Under the pieces are notes generated by a model. That model searched no databases and was not told the origin of the DNA. It worked only from the letters and a program-made list of their open reading frames with translations. From assembly GCA_035296085.1 (NCBI GenBank), contig DATHBP010000192.1, positions 1 to 31,909 of the forward strand: 31,909 nt of DNA, written 5' to 3'. This document shows, piece after piece, positions 1-7,432 of the stretch (position 1 is its first letter; each line of letters begins with the position of its first letter). Position numbers and translations under genes: made by a program. This DNA comes from DATHBP01 sp035296085 (GTDB taxonomy: Bacteria > Actinomycetota > Actinomycetes > Propionibacteriales > Nocardioidaceae).

Positions 1-272
1 GCCACCCCACCGCCGGCGAGTACGACGCGGCCCGCGAGCCGGGCCGGGCGAAGCCCGAGAGCTGTCACGATGTGGCACGCCCCGACTCCACCCAGCGCAG
101 CCGTCATCACCCATGAGTGGTCGGCACCCCGAGCAGCGAGAGCACTGATCGTCCCCGCCACCGAGTCGAAGCCGGGCCGCTGCAGAGCGGCCGCGAGTGT
201 CCAGCCTCCGATGAGCAGGACCGGCGCGGCCGCGGACGAGGCCAGCGCCCACGGCGGCACCCGTTCGGGCAT
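1..272 (-). CDS. DUF998 family membrane protein (3' end cut by window)
   Basis: This frame opens with ATG at 272 and runs off the left edge with no stop, giving 90 residues. The protein begins MPERVPPWALASSAAAPVLL, then has a hydrophobic segment (about residues 8-27). A GFDSVAGTISALAARGA stretch follows, and then a second hydrophobic helix containing GACHIVTALGLRPARL. The GFDxVxxTISALAA and WVMTxxL..G.CH blocks are typical of DUF998, a family of multi-pass membrane proteins of unknown function. An in-frame TAG lies about 39 nt upstream, so the start is well bounded. A TACGCT hexamer 7 nt before the ATG suggests a leaderless transcript. The gene diverges from the RNA methyltransferase. Family membership is from memory; the function is unknown. 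Confidence 0.75.
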   Translation of the reverse strand, partial: MPERVPPWALASSAAAPVLLIGGWTLAAALQRPGFDSVAGTISALAARGADHSWVMTAALGGVGACHIVTALGLRPARLAGRVVLAGGGV

Positions 273-279
273 GTGTAGC

Positions 280-315
280 AGCGTACGGCGGAGGACGTCA
301 CTGCGTCGCTACGCT
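280..315. promoter_or_regulatory. Divergent -10 pair between DUF998 gene and RNA methyltransferase
   Basis: The 54-bp gap holds the same hexamer TACGCT on each strand. On minus it is at 285-280, 7 nt before the ATG at 272. On plus it is at 310-315, 11 nt before the ATG at 327. The spacing predicts a leaderless mRNA for the DUF998 gene and a leader of about 5 nt for the methyltransferase. No clear -35 elements are visible. Confidence 0.4.
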
Positions 316-326
316 CGGCTGCCGTC

Positions 327-1133
327 ATGGATCTTCCTGCGATAGGCGGCTCGCACCCGTGTGTCCGGCAAGCGCTCGCGCTGCGCCGTGGCGCCACCGC
401 CGACCGGGACCGGCTGTTGTTGGTGGAAGGCCTGTGGGCGCACCAGGTGCTGCTCGCCACGAACACTCTGGTGCACGCCTTCTTGCACTGTGCGGAAGCG
501 TCGTTCTCGTCGGACGCCCGCGGCTGCGCGGCGCAGATGGTGCAACGGGCTCAGGCGTCCTACAGCATCTCGGCGCGGACTCTCGCGCGGTTGGCGGAGC
601 GGGACCGGCCCGACGGCCTGCTCTCGGTCGTAGAGCTGCCGACGTGGTCGCCGGCCGAGCTGCCGCTCAGCGCCGAGGCACTGGTCGCGGTAGCCGATGG
701 GCTGGAGACCCCTGGCAACATCGGCACGTTGCTGCGTACTCTCGACGGCTGCGCGGGGGAGGCGTTGCTCGTAACCAACCAGCGCGCCAGGCTCACTCAT
801 CCGGCAGTGTTCCGCGCGAGCCACGGCACCAGCCTTACTGTCCCCCAGCTGGTGTTCGCTGCCGTCTCCGACGCGCTCGACTGGCTCGGCGGGCACGGTT
901 TCGACGTCTACCTGGCGGATGCGGCGTCCCTCGGTCGCTACCGCGAGCCGGACTACGCCGGCCGGACGGCGGTCGTACTCGGCGCCGAGCGGTACGGCAT
1001 CTCCGCGACGTGGTACGACCATGGTTTCGCGAGCGTTGCAGTCCCCATGCTCGGTCGCGGTGACTCGCTCAACGTCGCCGTCTCGGCGTCGGTGCTGCTC
1101 TACGAGGCGCGCGCCCGCAAGAGCGGCTGGTAG
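327..1133 (+). CDS. SpoU/TrmH-family RNA 2'-O-methyltransferase
   Basis: This 268-residue protein is a SPOUT-fold methyltransferase that moves a methyl group from S-adenosylmethionine to a ribose 2'-OH in rRNA or tRNA. The N-terminal part (to about residue 115) looks like a substrate-binding region. The three SpoU motifs follow in order. Motif 1 is ETPGNIGTLLRTLDG (near 130), with the conserved Asn and Arg. Motif 2 is VVLGAERYGIS (near 217), where the usual Glu-Gly is Glu-Arg. Motif 3 is VPMLGRGDSLNVAVSASVLLYE (near 240), the knot-forming segment. The length suits the family. The exact RNA target cannot be read from sequence. Its stop lies 4 nt from the stop of the convergent DUF456 gene. Confidence 0.85.
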   Translation: MDLPAIGGSHPCVRQALALRRGATADRDRLLLVEGLWAHQVLLATNTLVHAFLHCAEASFSSDARGCAAQMVQRAQASYSISARTLARLAERDRPDGLLSVVELPTWSPAELPLSAEALVAVADGLETPGNIGTLLRTLDGCAGEALLVTNQRARLTHPAVFRASHGTSLTVPQLVFAAVSDALDWLGGHGFDVYLADAASLGRYREPDYAGRTAVVLGAERYGISATWYDHGFASVAVPMLGRGDSLNVAVSASVLLYEARARKSGW

Positions 1134-1137
1134 GCGC

Positions 1138-1626
1138 TCAACCGGTCAGCACGGCGAAGAACCACACCCCGGCCGCCACCAGCCCACCGAGGAGCTCGAT
1201 CAGGACCGATGCCCCCACCGCACGTACGCTCGAGCGGGTGGACGCCAGCGCGCTGTCGCGGCTGCCGAGCCGGTGCCGCTCGCTCAGGTAGACACCCAGC
1301 AGGAAGCCGAGTACCAGGCCCAGCACGGGAACCACGAAGAACCCGACGAGTCCGAGCAGGACGCCGAGCCCGAGCGATCGGCGTGGCACACCTACCGCGC
1401 GCAGCCGCCGACCCGGCAACATGATGCGAGCAACCTGGGCGGTGGCGACAGCAGCAGTGGCGAGCGCCAGGACGACCCAACCGAGGGTGGTCTGCTGCTC
1501 GGTCGACCAGATGAGGATCGCGATCCACAACAGCGGCGTACCGGGGATCAACGGGACGACGATGCCGAGCAGTCCGATGCCGATCGCGACGCCGATGAGA
1601 ACGTCCATGGCGTCGGTCACCTGCAT
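1138..1626 (-). CDS. DUF456 domain small membrane protein
   Basis: The protein has 162 residues with about four hydrophobic segments. Residues 9-27 (LIGVAIGIGLLGIVVPLIPG) carry the VVPLIPGTP motif typical of DUF456. Helices follow near 48-65, 83-112 (Gly-rich, LGLGVLLGLVGFFVVPVLGL) and 138-158. The function is unknown. ATG at 1626 is used here. A CACAAT hexamer (1632-1627, minus) lies 6 nt before an in-frame GTG at 1620, so a leaderless start two codons downstream is possible. The gene follows DUF7455 on the same strand, after a hairpin at 1679-1713. Confidence 0.8.
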   Translation of the reverse strand: MQVTDAMDVLIGVAIGIGLLGIVVPLIPGTPLLWIAILIWSTEQQTTLGWVVLALATAAVATAQVARIMLPGRRLRAVGVPRRSLGLGVLLGLVGFFVVPVLGLVLGFLLGVYLSERHRLGSRDSALASTRSSVRAVGASVLIELLGGLVAAGVWFFAVLTG

Positions 1627-1678
1627 ATTGTGTCGGCCCCCAGCGGAGGCCTAGCTCTGGCAGCGACTCAGGAACACG

Positions 1679-1713
1679 ACAGCGGCGGACGTCCGGGAGA
1701 CGCCCGCCGCTGT
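1679..1713 (-). terminator. Hairpin after the DUF7455 gene
   Basis: A perfect 10-bp inverted repeat, ACAGCGGCGG at 1679-1688 and CCGCCGCTGT at 1704-1713, encloses a 15-nt loop that can add three more pairs (CGT/ACG). It begins 26 nt past the stop of the minus-strand DUF7455 gene. There is no U-tract, as is common for actinobacterial terminator-like hairpins. It may limit read-through into DUF456. Confidence 0.55.
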
Positions 1714-1739
1714 ACTGGGTCGAGCTGGAAGGGAGGTGT

Positions 1740-1973
1740 TCAGTGCTCCGTCGCGACGTCGGTGCGGGGCTGCTTGGTCAGGCGCTGGGTCTCGTCGTGG
1801 ATCGACGAGGCGACCTCGCGCAGGCGCTCGGCGTGCATCCGGCTGTGGTGGGCGCAGAACATCAGCTCGCCACCGCTGCCGAGTCGTACGCGGACGTAGG
1901 CCTGAGCAGCGCATCGGTCACACCGGTCAGCCGGTGTCAGCTCCGAAACGAGGGGGGCAACTGCTGTGGTCAC
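1740..1973 (-). CDS. DUF7455 small zinc-finger-like protein
   Basis: The protein has 77 residues. A first Cys pair in ADRCDRCAAQAY (near residue 18) and a Cys/His cluster in FCAHHSRMH (near residue 40) make a compact CxxC...CxxH-type metal site. The C-terminal part is basic and helical. I recognise the family as DUF7455, a small conserved actinobacterial protein of unknown role often found next to parE. The start is GTG at 1973, with GAGAGG about 6 nt upstream. The gene is divergent from parE across a 331-bp gap. Zinc binding is inferred from the motif only. Confidence 0.75.
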   Translation of the reverse strand: MTTAVAPLVSELTPADRCDRCAAQAYVRVRLGSGGELMFCAHHSRMHAERLREVASSIHDETQRLTKQPRTDVATEH

Positions 1974-2304
1974 TGAGTGCCTCTCTTCGAGTCGCTAGGC
2001 GTTCGGGTCGCTTCGTCGTCCTGCACCTATTCCAACACCGATCGCCAGGGAATGCTTCCCGAACAACTGGTCCCAGCGGCTGGCACGGCCGTTTGGCAGT
2101 TGCCTTCAGTCTACGGCCCGCCGCCGCTCTTCCGGGAACGCAGCGTGCATCCTGCGGTCACGGGCTGGTAACGGTCGACGGCACAATCGGCACGGGAAAG
2201 CTGTCCACAGCGGGCGCGGCGCGCTTGCCGCCGGGTGTCCTCCTGCGCCGGTAGCCTCGCGCAAGAGTTATCGGCGGCGCCTGACCGCCTTCTCGAGGAG
2301 CAAC
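1974..2304. other. Intergenic region between DUF7455 gene and parE
   Basis: These 331 bases hold no credible gene and should contain two divergent promoters. A short perfect inverted repeat GGGAA-TGC-TTCCC lies at 2048-2060. A TAGCCT hexamer at 2252-2257 could be the parE -10, giving a leader of about 41 nt, but no well-spaced -35 accompanies it. GAGGAG at 2295-2300 is the parE ribosome-binding site. I see no riboswitch or RNA gene. Confidence 0.5.
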
Positions 2305-4383
2305 GTGGCCGTCCCAGGTGTCAACCTCGACACCGCCTACAACGCGCGGCACCTGCTCGTCTTGGAGGGGTTAGAAGCCGTCCGCAAGCGCCCTGGCATG
2401 TACATCGGCTCCACCGACACCCGCGGGCTCATGCACTGCGTGTGGGAGGTTATCGACAACGCCGTCGACGAGGCGCTGGGCGGGCACTGCCGCCACATCA
2501 CGGTCGTCTTGCGCGCCGACGGCTCGGTAGAGGTCGGCGACAACGGCCGGGGGATCCCGGTCGACATCGAGCCTAAGACCGGTCTCAGCGGGGTCGAGGT
2601 CGTCTACACAAAGCTGCACGCGGGCGGAAAGTTCGGTGGCGGCTCCTATGTCGCTACCGGTGGGCTGCACGGCGTGGGTGCATCGGTCGTCAATGCGTTG
2701 TCCGCTCGGCTCGACGTCGCCGTCGACCGGCCACCGGTCACGCGCCTGATGTCGTTCCAGCGCGGCGTGCCGGGAGTGTTTGCCGCCGACGGCCCTGGCG
2801 CGACGTTCACGCCGGGGTCGGAGCTGCACAAGGGACCGCGCGTGAAGAAGGGCGTCACCGGCACCCGGGTGCGGTTCTGGCCGGACCGGCAGGTCTTCAC
2901 CGCCGATGCCGGCGTCGCGTTCGACGAGCTGGTCACTCGTGTTCGCCAGACGTCGTTCCTGGTCCCGGGTCTTGAGATCGTGCTGCGCGACGAGCGCGGC
3001 GGCGAGACGGTCGAGGAGCGCTTTCGCCATGACGGCGGCATCACGGAGTTCTGCGAGTTTCTCGCCGCCGACGAGCCGGTGAGCGGCGTGCTCCGGCTGC
3101 GGGGGTCGCAGCGGTTCACCGAGACCGTCCCGGTTCTGGACGAGGCCGGCGAGATGGCGCCGCGCGACGTCGAACGCGACATGAGCATCGACGTGGCCGT
3201 GCGCTGGGGCACTGGCTATGAGACGGAGCTGCGCTCGTTCGTCAACGTGATTGCCACCCCCAAGGGCGGCACCCATGTGCAGGGTTTCGAGCGGGCGCTC
3301 ACCAAGACGTTCAACGAGGCCCTGCGGCAGGCTCGGCTGCTGCGGAACGGCGACCCCGACATCGTCAAGGACGACGTTCTCGAAGGCCTCACCGCTGTGG
3401 TCACCATCAGCCTGGCCGAGCCCCAGTTCGAGGGTCAGACGAAGGAGGTGCTGGGGACGCCGGCCGCCGCGCGCATCGTGTCGGCGATCGTGGGCCGCGA
3501 GCTGCGGGCGTGGCTAACGAGTACCAAGCGGGCCGACAAGGCCGTCGCTCGGGCGGTGCAGGACAAGGTCGTCGCGGCGGCACGGACCCGCCTCGCAGCC
3601 CGCCAGCACCGCGAGGCACAGCGGCGCAAGAACGCCTTGGAGTCGAGCGCGCTGCCCGCCAAGCTGGCCGACTGCCGCAGCAGCGACGTCGACCGCAGCG
3701 AGCTGTTCATCGTCGAGGGCGACTCCGCGCTGGGGACCGCGAAGCTCGCCCGCGACTCTGAGTACCAAGCGTTGCTGCCGATCCGCGGCAAGATCCTGAA
3801 CGTCCAAAAGGCCTCTATCGGCGACATGCTCAAGAACGCCGAGTGCGCCTCGATCATCCAGGTCGTCGGCGCCGGCAGCGGCCGCAGCTTCGACCTCGCC
3901 TCAGCGCGGTACGGCAAGGTGATCTTGATGGCCGACGCCGACTCCGACGGCGCGCACATCCGCTGCCTGCTCACCACGCTGTTCTTCCGCTACCTGCGCC
4001 CGTTGATCGAGGACTCCCGGCTGTTCTGCGCCGTGCCCCCCTTACACCGCATCGAGCTGACCAACCCCAAGAAGGGCTCGGACAGGTACGTCTACACCTA
4101 CTCCGACACCGAGCTGCAGCGAAAGCTCGCCGAGCTGGCCAAGAAGGGGCTGCGCTGGAAGGACCCGCTGCAGCGCTACAAGGGCCTCGGCGAGATGGAC
4201 GCCGACCAGCTGGCCGAGACGACCATGGACCCCCGGCAGCGCACCTTGCGCCGCATCACCGTGGACGACGGCGAGGCGGCGGAGGCAGTGTTCGACCTGT
4301 TGATGGGCAATGACGTGGCACCCCGCAAGGAGTTCCTCGTTCGGAGCGCCTACGAGCTGGACGCCCAGCGCATCGACACCTGA
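2305..4383 (+). CDS. parE: DNA topoisomerase IV subunit B (ATPase subunit)
   Basis: This 692-residue type IIA topoisomerase B subunit powers strand passage by ATP hydrolysis and works with ParC to decatenate daughter chromosomes. The GHKL ATPase domain shows EVIDNAVDEAL (near 49), DNGRGIPV (near 78) and GLHGVGASVVNALS (near 122). The transducer follows. The TOPRIM domain has the catalytic Glu in VEGDSALGTAKLARD (Glu471) and the metal-binding acidic triad in DADSDGAHIR (Asp544/546/548). The C-terminal tail carries RYKGLGEMDADQL. EGDSALGTAK, rather than the gyrase-type EGDSAGGSAK, and the split from parC favour ParE over GyrB. The GTG start is set by GAGGAG 4 nt upstream. It converges on the carbonic anhydrase gene. 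Confidence 0.92.
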   Translation: MAVPGVNLDTAYNARHLLVLEGLEAVRKRPGMYIGSTDTRGLMHCVWEVIDNAVDEALGGHCRHITVVLRADGSVEVGDNGRGIPVDIEPKTGLSGVEVVYTKLHAGGKFGGGSYVATGGLHGVGASVVNALSARLDVAVDRPPVTRLMSFQRGVPGVFAADGPGATFTPGSELHKGPRVKKGVTGTRVRFWPDRQVFTADAGVAFDELVTRVRQTSFLVPGLEIVLRDERGGETVEERFRHDGGITEFCEFLAADEPVSGVLRLRGSQRFTETVPVLDEAGEMAPRDVERDMSIDVAVRWGTGYETELRSFVNVIATPKGGTHVQGFERALTKTFNEALRQARLLRNGDPDIVKDDVLEGLTAVVTISLAEPQFEGQTKEVLGTPAAARIVSAIVGRELRAWLTSTKRADKAVARAVQDKVVAAARTRLAARQHREAQRRKNALESSALPAKLADCRSSDVDRSELFIVEGDSALGTAKLARDSEYQALLPIRGKILNVQKASIGDMLKNAECASIIQVVGAGSGRSFDLASARYGKVILMADADSDGAHIRCLLTTLFFRYLRPLIEDSRLFCAVPPLHRIELTNPKKGSDRYVYTYSDTELQRKLAELAKKGLRWKDPLQRYKGLGEMDADQLAETTMDPRQRTLRRITVDDGEAAEAVFDLLMGNDVAPRKEFLVRSAYELDAQRIDT

Positions 4384-4395
4384 GCTCGTCGCTCC

Positions 4396-4893
4396 TCACG
4401 CGAGCTGGTGCAGCCGTCCGGTGTCGACGTCGTAGCGGAATCCGCCGACTTCTATCTCGGCCGGTATCAGCGGGTGCGCGCGGATCACGGCCACGTCGCG
4501 CCGAAGGGCCGCTGTTTGGTCTTCGACGACCGGCACGTCGAGGCTCGAAGCGTCTTGGCCGCTGGCGTCGGACACTGCCGCGCGCAGCTCGTCGGCTGTC
4601 GACGAGGCAACCGCGCACCGGCTGTGCGCCACGACGAGGATCCGCCGCACGCCGAGCAGGTGGACACTGAGAACCAGCGACGCGAGCGCGCGCGCGGTGA
4701 CTCGGCCGCCGGCGTTGCGCAGGATCTTGGCATCCCCGGGGGAGAGCCCCACCATTCCCAGCGGGTCGATGCGGGAGTCCATGCAGGTCACCATCGCGAT
4801 CCCGGCGTGGGCCACCCCGTCGAAGCCCGACAGCCCGAAGGACCGGGCGTAGCGCTCGTTGGCGGCGAGAAGGTCGCCGAAGCCCCCACTCAC
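4396..4893 (-). CDS. Beta-class carbonic anhydrase
   Basis: This 165-residue zinc enzyme interconverts CO2 and bicarbonate. The zinc site reads CMDSRID (Cys37, with the Asp39-Arg41 dyad) and AHSRC (His90, Cys93), the beta-class pattern. Length and spacing match, from memory, the small mycobacterial CanA (Rv1284) type rather than the larger plant-like forms. I chose GTG at 4893 because it overlaps the TGA of the upstream transporter gene in a GTGA and places the zinc cysteine at the usual distance. A longer upstream extension would run inside that gene and look like shadow sequence. It is the last gene of parC-lprG-p55-can. Link to the lipid exporter is positional only; bicarbonate supply for acyl-CoA carboxylation is one possible reason. 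Confidence 0.88.
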   Translation of the reverse strand: MSGGFGDLLAANERYARSFGLSGFDGVAHAGIAMVTCMDSRIDPLGMVGLSPGDAKILRNAGGRVTARALASLVLSVHLLGVRRILVVAHSRCAVASSTADELRAAVSDASGQDASSLDVPVVEDQTAALRRDVAVIRAHPLIPAEIEVGGFRYDVDTGRLHQLA

Positions 4894-6704
4894 ACCGGCC
4901 TCGCCTCGACGCCACGTACCCCGACCGAGGGCCCCCGGTAGAGCAGCAACGCACATCCCCCGGCCAGCACCGCGCACACCGCTGCCCCGGCGAAGATGGC
5001 GTGGAGCTCGGCCAGCGCGGCCTGCCGCAGCAGCGCGTCGTAGGCAGGGCAGGCGGTACGCCCGGTCGGGCACACCTGGTCAGGCGTCGGCAACGTGGCC
5101 GCGACGGCGTAGAAGCGGCGAAGGCCGATCGACGTGAGCGCGGACACGCCTACAAGCATGCCGATCATCCGGGCGACGACTACCAGCGCGCTGGCGACGC
5201 CATGGACTGCGGGCGCCGTGGCGGCAAGCAGCGCGGCGTTGACCGGGGCGATGGCAAGCCCGAAGCCGAACCCGGCGAGCGCGAGCACCACCGAAGCTGT
5301 CGGGTCGTGCAGTGCGCCCAGTGGCCAGTTGGCCATGAACGTGAACCCGGCGGCGGCCATTGCCATCCCGACGGCCGTCAATGGTCCTGCCGCCACCCGT
5401 CGGGTCAGCCAGCCGCCCACGACCGCGCCGACGGGAAGTGCGGCGAGGAAGCGCAGCAAGACGAGCGCCGCCCCGAGCTGGGAGTCGGGATAGCGGGTGA
5501 CCCGGGCGAAGACGGGGATGTCGACCAATGCGGCGACCAGCGCGGCGCCGACGAAGACACTGACGACCAACGATCCCCATGCGGGCGCCGCGGTCAAGGC
5601 GCCGCGGGGGAGCATCGGCGCCGCGGCGCTGCGCTGGCGCAGCCAGAACAGACCTGCCGCGACAGCGGCAGTGCAGAGCAGCCACGGGCCGGCTGGCGAG
5701 AACACCCGGACCTGCGGGTCCGCCGTGGCGAATGCCAGGACCACGCCCGCAAGCGACACAGCCAGCAGTCCGGCACCCAGCAGGTCAACCTGACCGGCGA
5801 GAGCGCGGATGGCGCCGAGGTCGAGCAGCGGTCGGGGGGCGCTGAGCTCTCGGATGACGAAGCAGAGAGCCAGCACGATGACGGCGATGCTGAGGGGGCT
5901 GGCCCAGCGCGTGTCACCGGCCAGCGGCACCCAGGCCACCCCCCAGGTGACGTCAGCGGTCAGCGGCGCCGGTGCTGTAAGCAGCAGCCCGAGTGCCACG
6001 ATCGCCAGCAGCCCCAGTACCGCACCGGCGGCATCCGTCCGCGAGTGGCGCAAATCGGCTGGTTCTCGTGGGAAAACCCAGCCACTTCGCGCCACTCGGG
6101 GCGAGGGTGGGCCGTTGGGTGAGCCGCGGGCTGCTAGTGCGATGCCCACCGCCAAGGCGAGGGCGACCGCGAGGTTGGCCCAGAAGATCGCCGGCCAGTC
6201 GAAAGCCACCAGGATCAGCGCCCCGTACAGCGGTCCGAGCACGCTGCCGAGCTCCTGCACGGCGCCCACCACGCCGAGAGGCAGCCCGCGCCGCTCGACC
6301 GGCCACCAGTCGGCGACCAGCGCCAAGGTTGCCGGCACCAGCCCTCCACCACCGACCCCCTGCAGGAAACGGCCGGCCACCATGCTCCCCAAGTCGTACG
6401 CGGCCGCCGTGACCAACGAGCCGACCGCGAAGACGACCAGCGAGGCCACCAGCACCGGTACGCGACCACGCAGGTCGGCGATCCGCCCGATGAGCGGGAG
6501 CATCGTGACGTAGCCGAGCAGAAAGCCCGACACGATGGGAGCGGCTCGCTGCAGCTCGTCGATGCCGAGGCCGACGCCGGTCATCATGTCGGGCAGCGCG
6601 ACCACGACGACGTAGGTGTCGGCTGCGGCGAAGGCAACCGCAACGCAGGCCAAGCCGAGCACCCTGCGGCCTCGTAGTCCACCACGCAGCGGAGTAGCCG
6701 TCAC
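4890..6704 (-). CDS. P55-like MFS exporter (triacylglyceride/lipid or drug efflux)
   Basis: The protein has 604 residues and a 14-helix MFS layout. The signature GRIADLRGRVPVL lies in loop 2-3 (near 73-85). GRFLQGVGGGGLVPATLAL (near 110-128) matches the antiporter-type motif C region. Directly upstream and overlapping is an LprG-type lipoprotein, the partner of mycobacterial P55 (Rv1411c-Rv1410c), which together carry triacylglycerides to the outer envelope. Two oddities are visible. A loop near residues 200-222 is encoded by a 57-bp palindrome (6042-6098). The long loop before the last helix contains VCPTGRTACP, a possible disulfide. The start is GTG at 6704, overlapping the lprG stop (GTGA). 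The substrate is inferred from the partner gene. Confidence 0.85.
   Translation of the reverse strand: MTATPLRGGLRGRRVLGLACVAVAFAAADTYVVVVALPDMMTGVGLGIDELQRAAPIVSGFLLGYVTMLPLIGRIADLRGRVPVLVASLVVFAVGSLVTAAAYDLGSMVAGRFLQGVGGGGLVPATLALVADWWPVERRGLPLGVVGAVQELGSVLGPLYGALILVAFDWPAIFWANLAVALALAVGIALAARGSPNGPPSPRVARSGWVFPREPADLRHSRTDAAGAVLGLLAIVALGLLLTAPAPLTADVTWGVAWVPLAGDTRWASPLSIAVIVLALCFVIRELSAPRPLLDLGAIRALAGQVDLLGAGLLAVSLAGVVLAFATADPQVRVFSPAGPWLLCTAAVAAGLFWLRQRSAAAPMLPRGALTAAPAWGSLVVSVFVGAALVAALVDIPVFARVTRYPDSQLGAALVLLRFLAALPVGAVVGGWLTRRVAAGPLTAVGMAMAAAGFTFMANWPLGALHDPTASVVLALAGFGFGLAIAPVNAALLAATAPAVHGVASALVVVARMIGMLVGVSALTSIGLRRFYAVAATLPTPDQVCPTGRTACPAYDALLRQAALAELHAIFAGAAVCAVLAGGCALLLYRGPSVGVRGVEARPV
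6042..6098. repeat. 57-bp palindromic element inside the p55 coding sequence
   Basis: The outer arms are a perfect 10-bp inverted repeat (CGAGTGGCGC at 6042-6051, GCGCCACTCG at 6089-6098). An inner 6-bp pair GGCTGG/CCAGCC (6057-6062, 6078-6083) follows, with unpaired AAATC and ACTTC between. The core GTGGGAAAACCC is less GC-rich than the surroundings. The element is exactly 19 codons long and reads in frame on the minus strand as RVARSGWVFPREPADLRHS, in a loop that should not need it. It looks like a dispersed palindromic repeat that inserted without breaking the gene. Only one full copy is seen here. Confidence 0.65.
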
Positions 6705-7432
6705 GGGGGGGAGATCTCCACCCGCTCCCCGTAGGAGTCCAGGTCGATCGTGTAGGTGACCGGAGCTCGGCCCCCGTAGAACGGTCCACGAATCTCGGCG
6801 TGGCGGAGCTGGTTACCCGACGTCAGCTCGAACGTCGCCCGAAAGGGGCTCATCGACGCACTGGGAAAGATCGCCGCCACCGACTCGCCGGGGATGGTTG
6901 CGTCGACGGACCGCAGCACCTCGGCGCCGTCGCGCCGCTCGCCCGCATCCTTCAGCGCTGTCGCGGCAGTCAGGAGCGCAGAGACACCCGTCTCCCGGTC
7001 CATCAGCGCCGCCGGGTCGGGCGCGCCGTACTCGGCCGGGTCGATGCGGATGAAGACCGGCGAGAAGCTGATCTTCGCGTAGACCTCCGCGTCGACGGCA
7101 ACCACCTCCGCGTTGACGGAGAAACCCCCTTGGGCGACCTTGATGTCACCTTGGAAAGCCGGTGCGTGCGTGCCGACTCCCTTCGCCTCCAGTAGCCCCA
7201 CGAGGCCTTCGGGCAGCGAGTCGGTCGACAGCACGAAGCGCACGCCGGGGGTCTGGTCGAGCTGCTGCTTGGCCGACACGAGCAGCGGCCGCAGCGACGG
7301 TGCGGCGTCATCGGCGCCGTCGTCGCCGCTGCACGCAGCCAAGCTGAGTACGCCGGCGAGCAAGGTTGTCACCACGAGCCAGCGGAGGGTTCGCCGCACC
7401 CAGCCAGCCTGCCATGCGCAGAAGCGGGTCAC
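6701..7432 (-). CDS. lprG: LppX/LprAFG-family lipoprotein (LprG-like)
   Basis: The protein has 243 residues from GTG at 7432. A type II signal peptide reads VRRTLRWLVVTTLLAGVLSL and ends in the lipobox LAAC (Cys34), followed by an acidic linker SGDDGADD. The rest fits the LprG lipid-binding fold: PGVRFVLSTDSLP, AFQGDIKV, VYAKI, DPAALMDRETGVSALLTAA (mycobacterial LprG has a similar NPDTGLANVL) and a final YGERVEISPP resembling KWGEKVQVTKPP. It should sit on the outer face of the membrane and pass lipids from the P55-like exporter. GTG at 7432 overlaps the parC stop as GTGA, like the two junctions downstream. GTG at 7399 would give a more usual 23-residue signal peptide and remains possible. 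Confidence 0.85.
   Translation of the reverse strand: MTRFCAWQAGWVRRTLRWLVVTTLLAGVLSLAACSGDDGADDAAPSLRPLLVSAKQQLDQTPGVRFVLSTDSLPEGLVGLLEAKGVGTHAPAFQGDIKVAQGGFSVNAEVVAVDAEVYAKISFSPVFIRIDPAEYGAPDPAALMDRETGVSALLTAATALKDAGERRDGAEVLRSVDATIPGESVAAIFPSASMSPFRATFELTSGNQLRHAEIRGPFYGGRAPVTYTIDLDSYGERVEISPP

Noticed and set aside
4894..5073. N-terminal extension of the carbonic anhydrase
   Set aside because: It is Arg/Gly-rich and lies inside the p55 coding sequence. The GTGA overlap start gives the family length.
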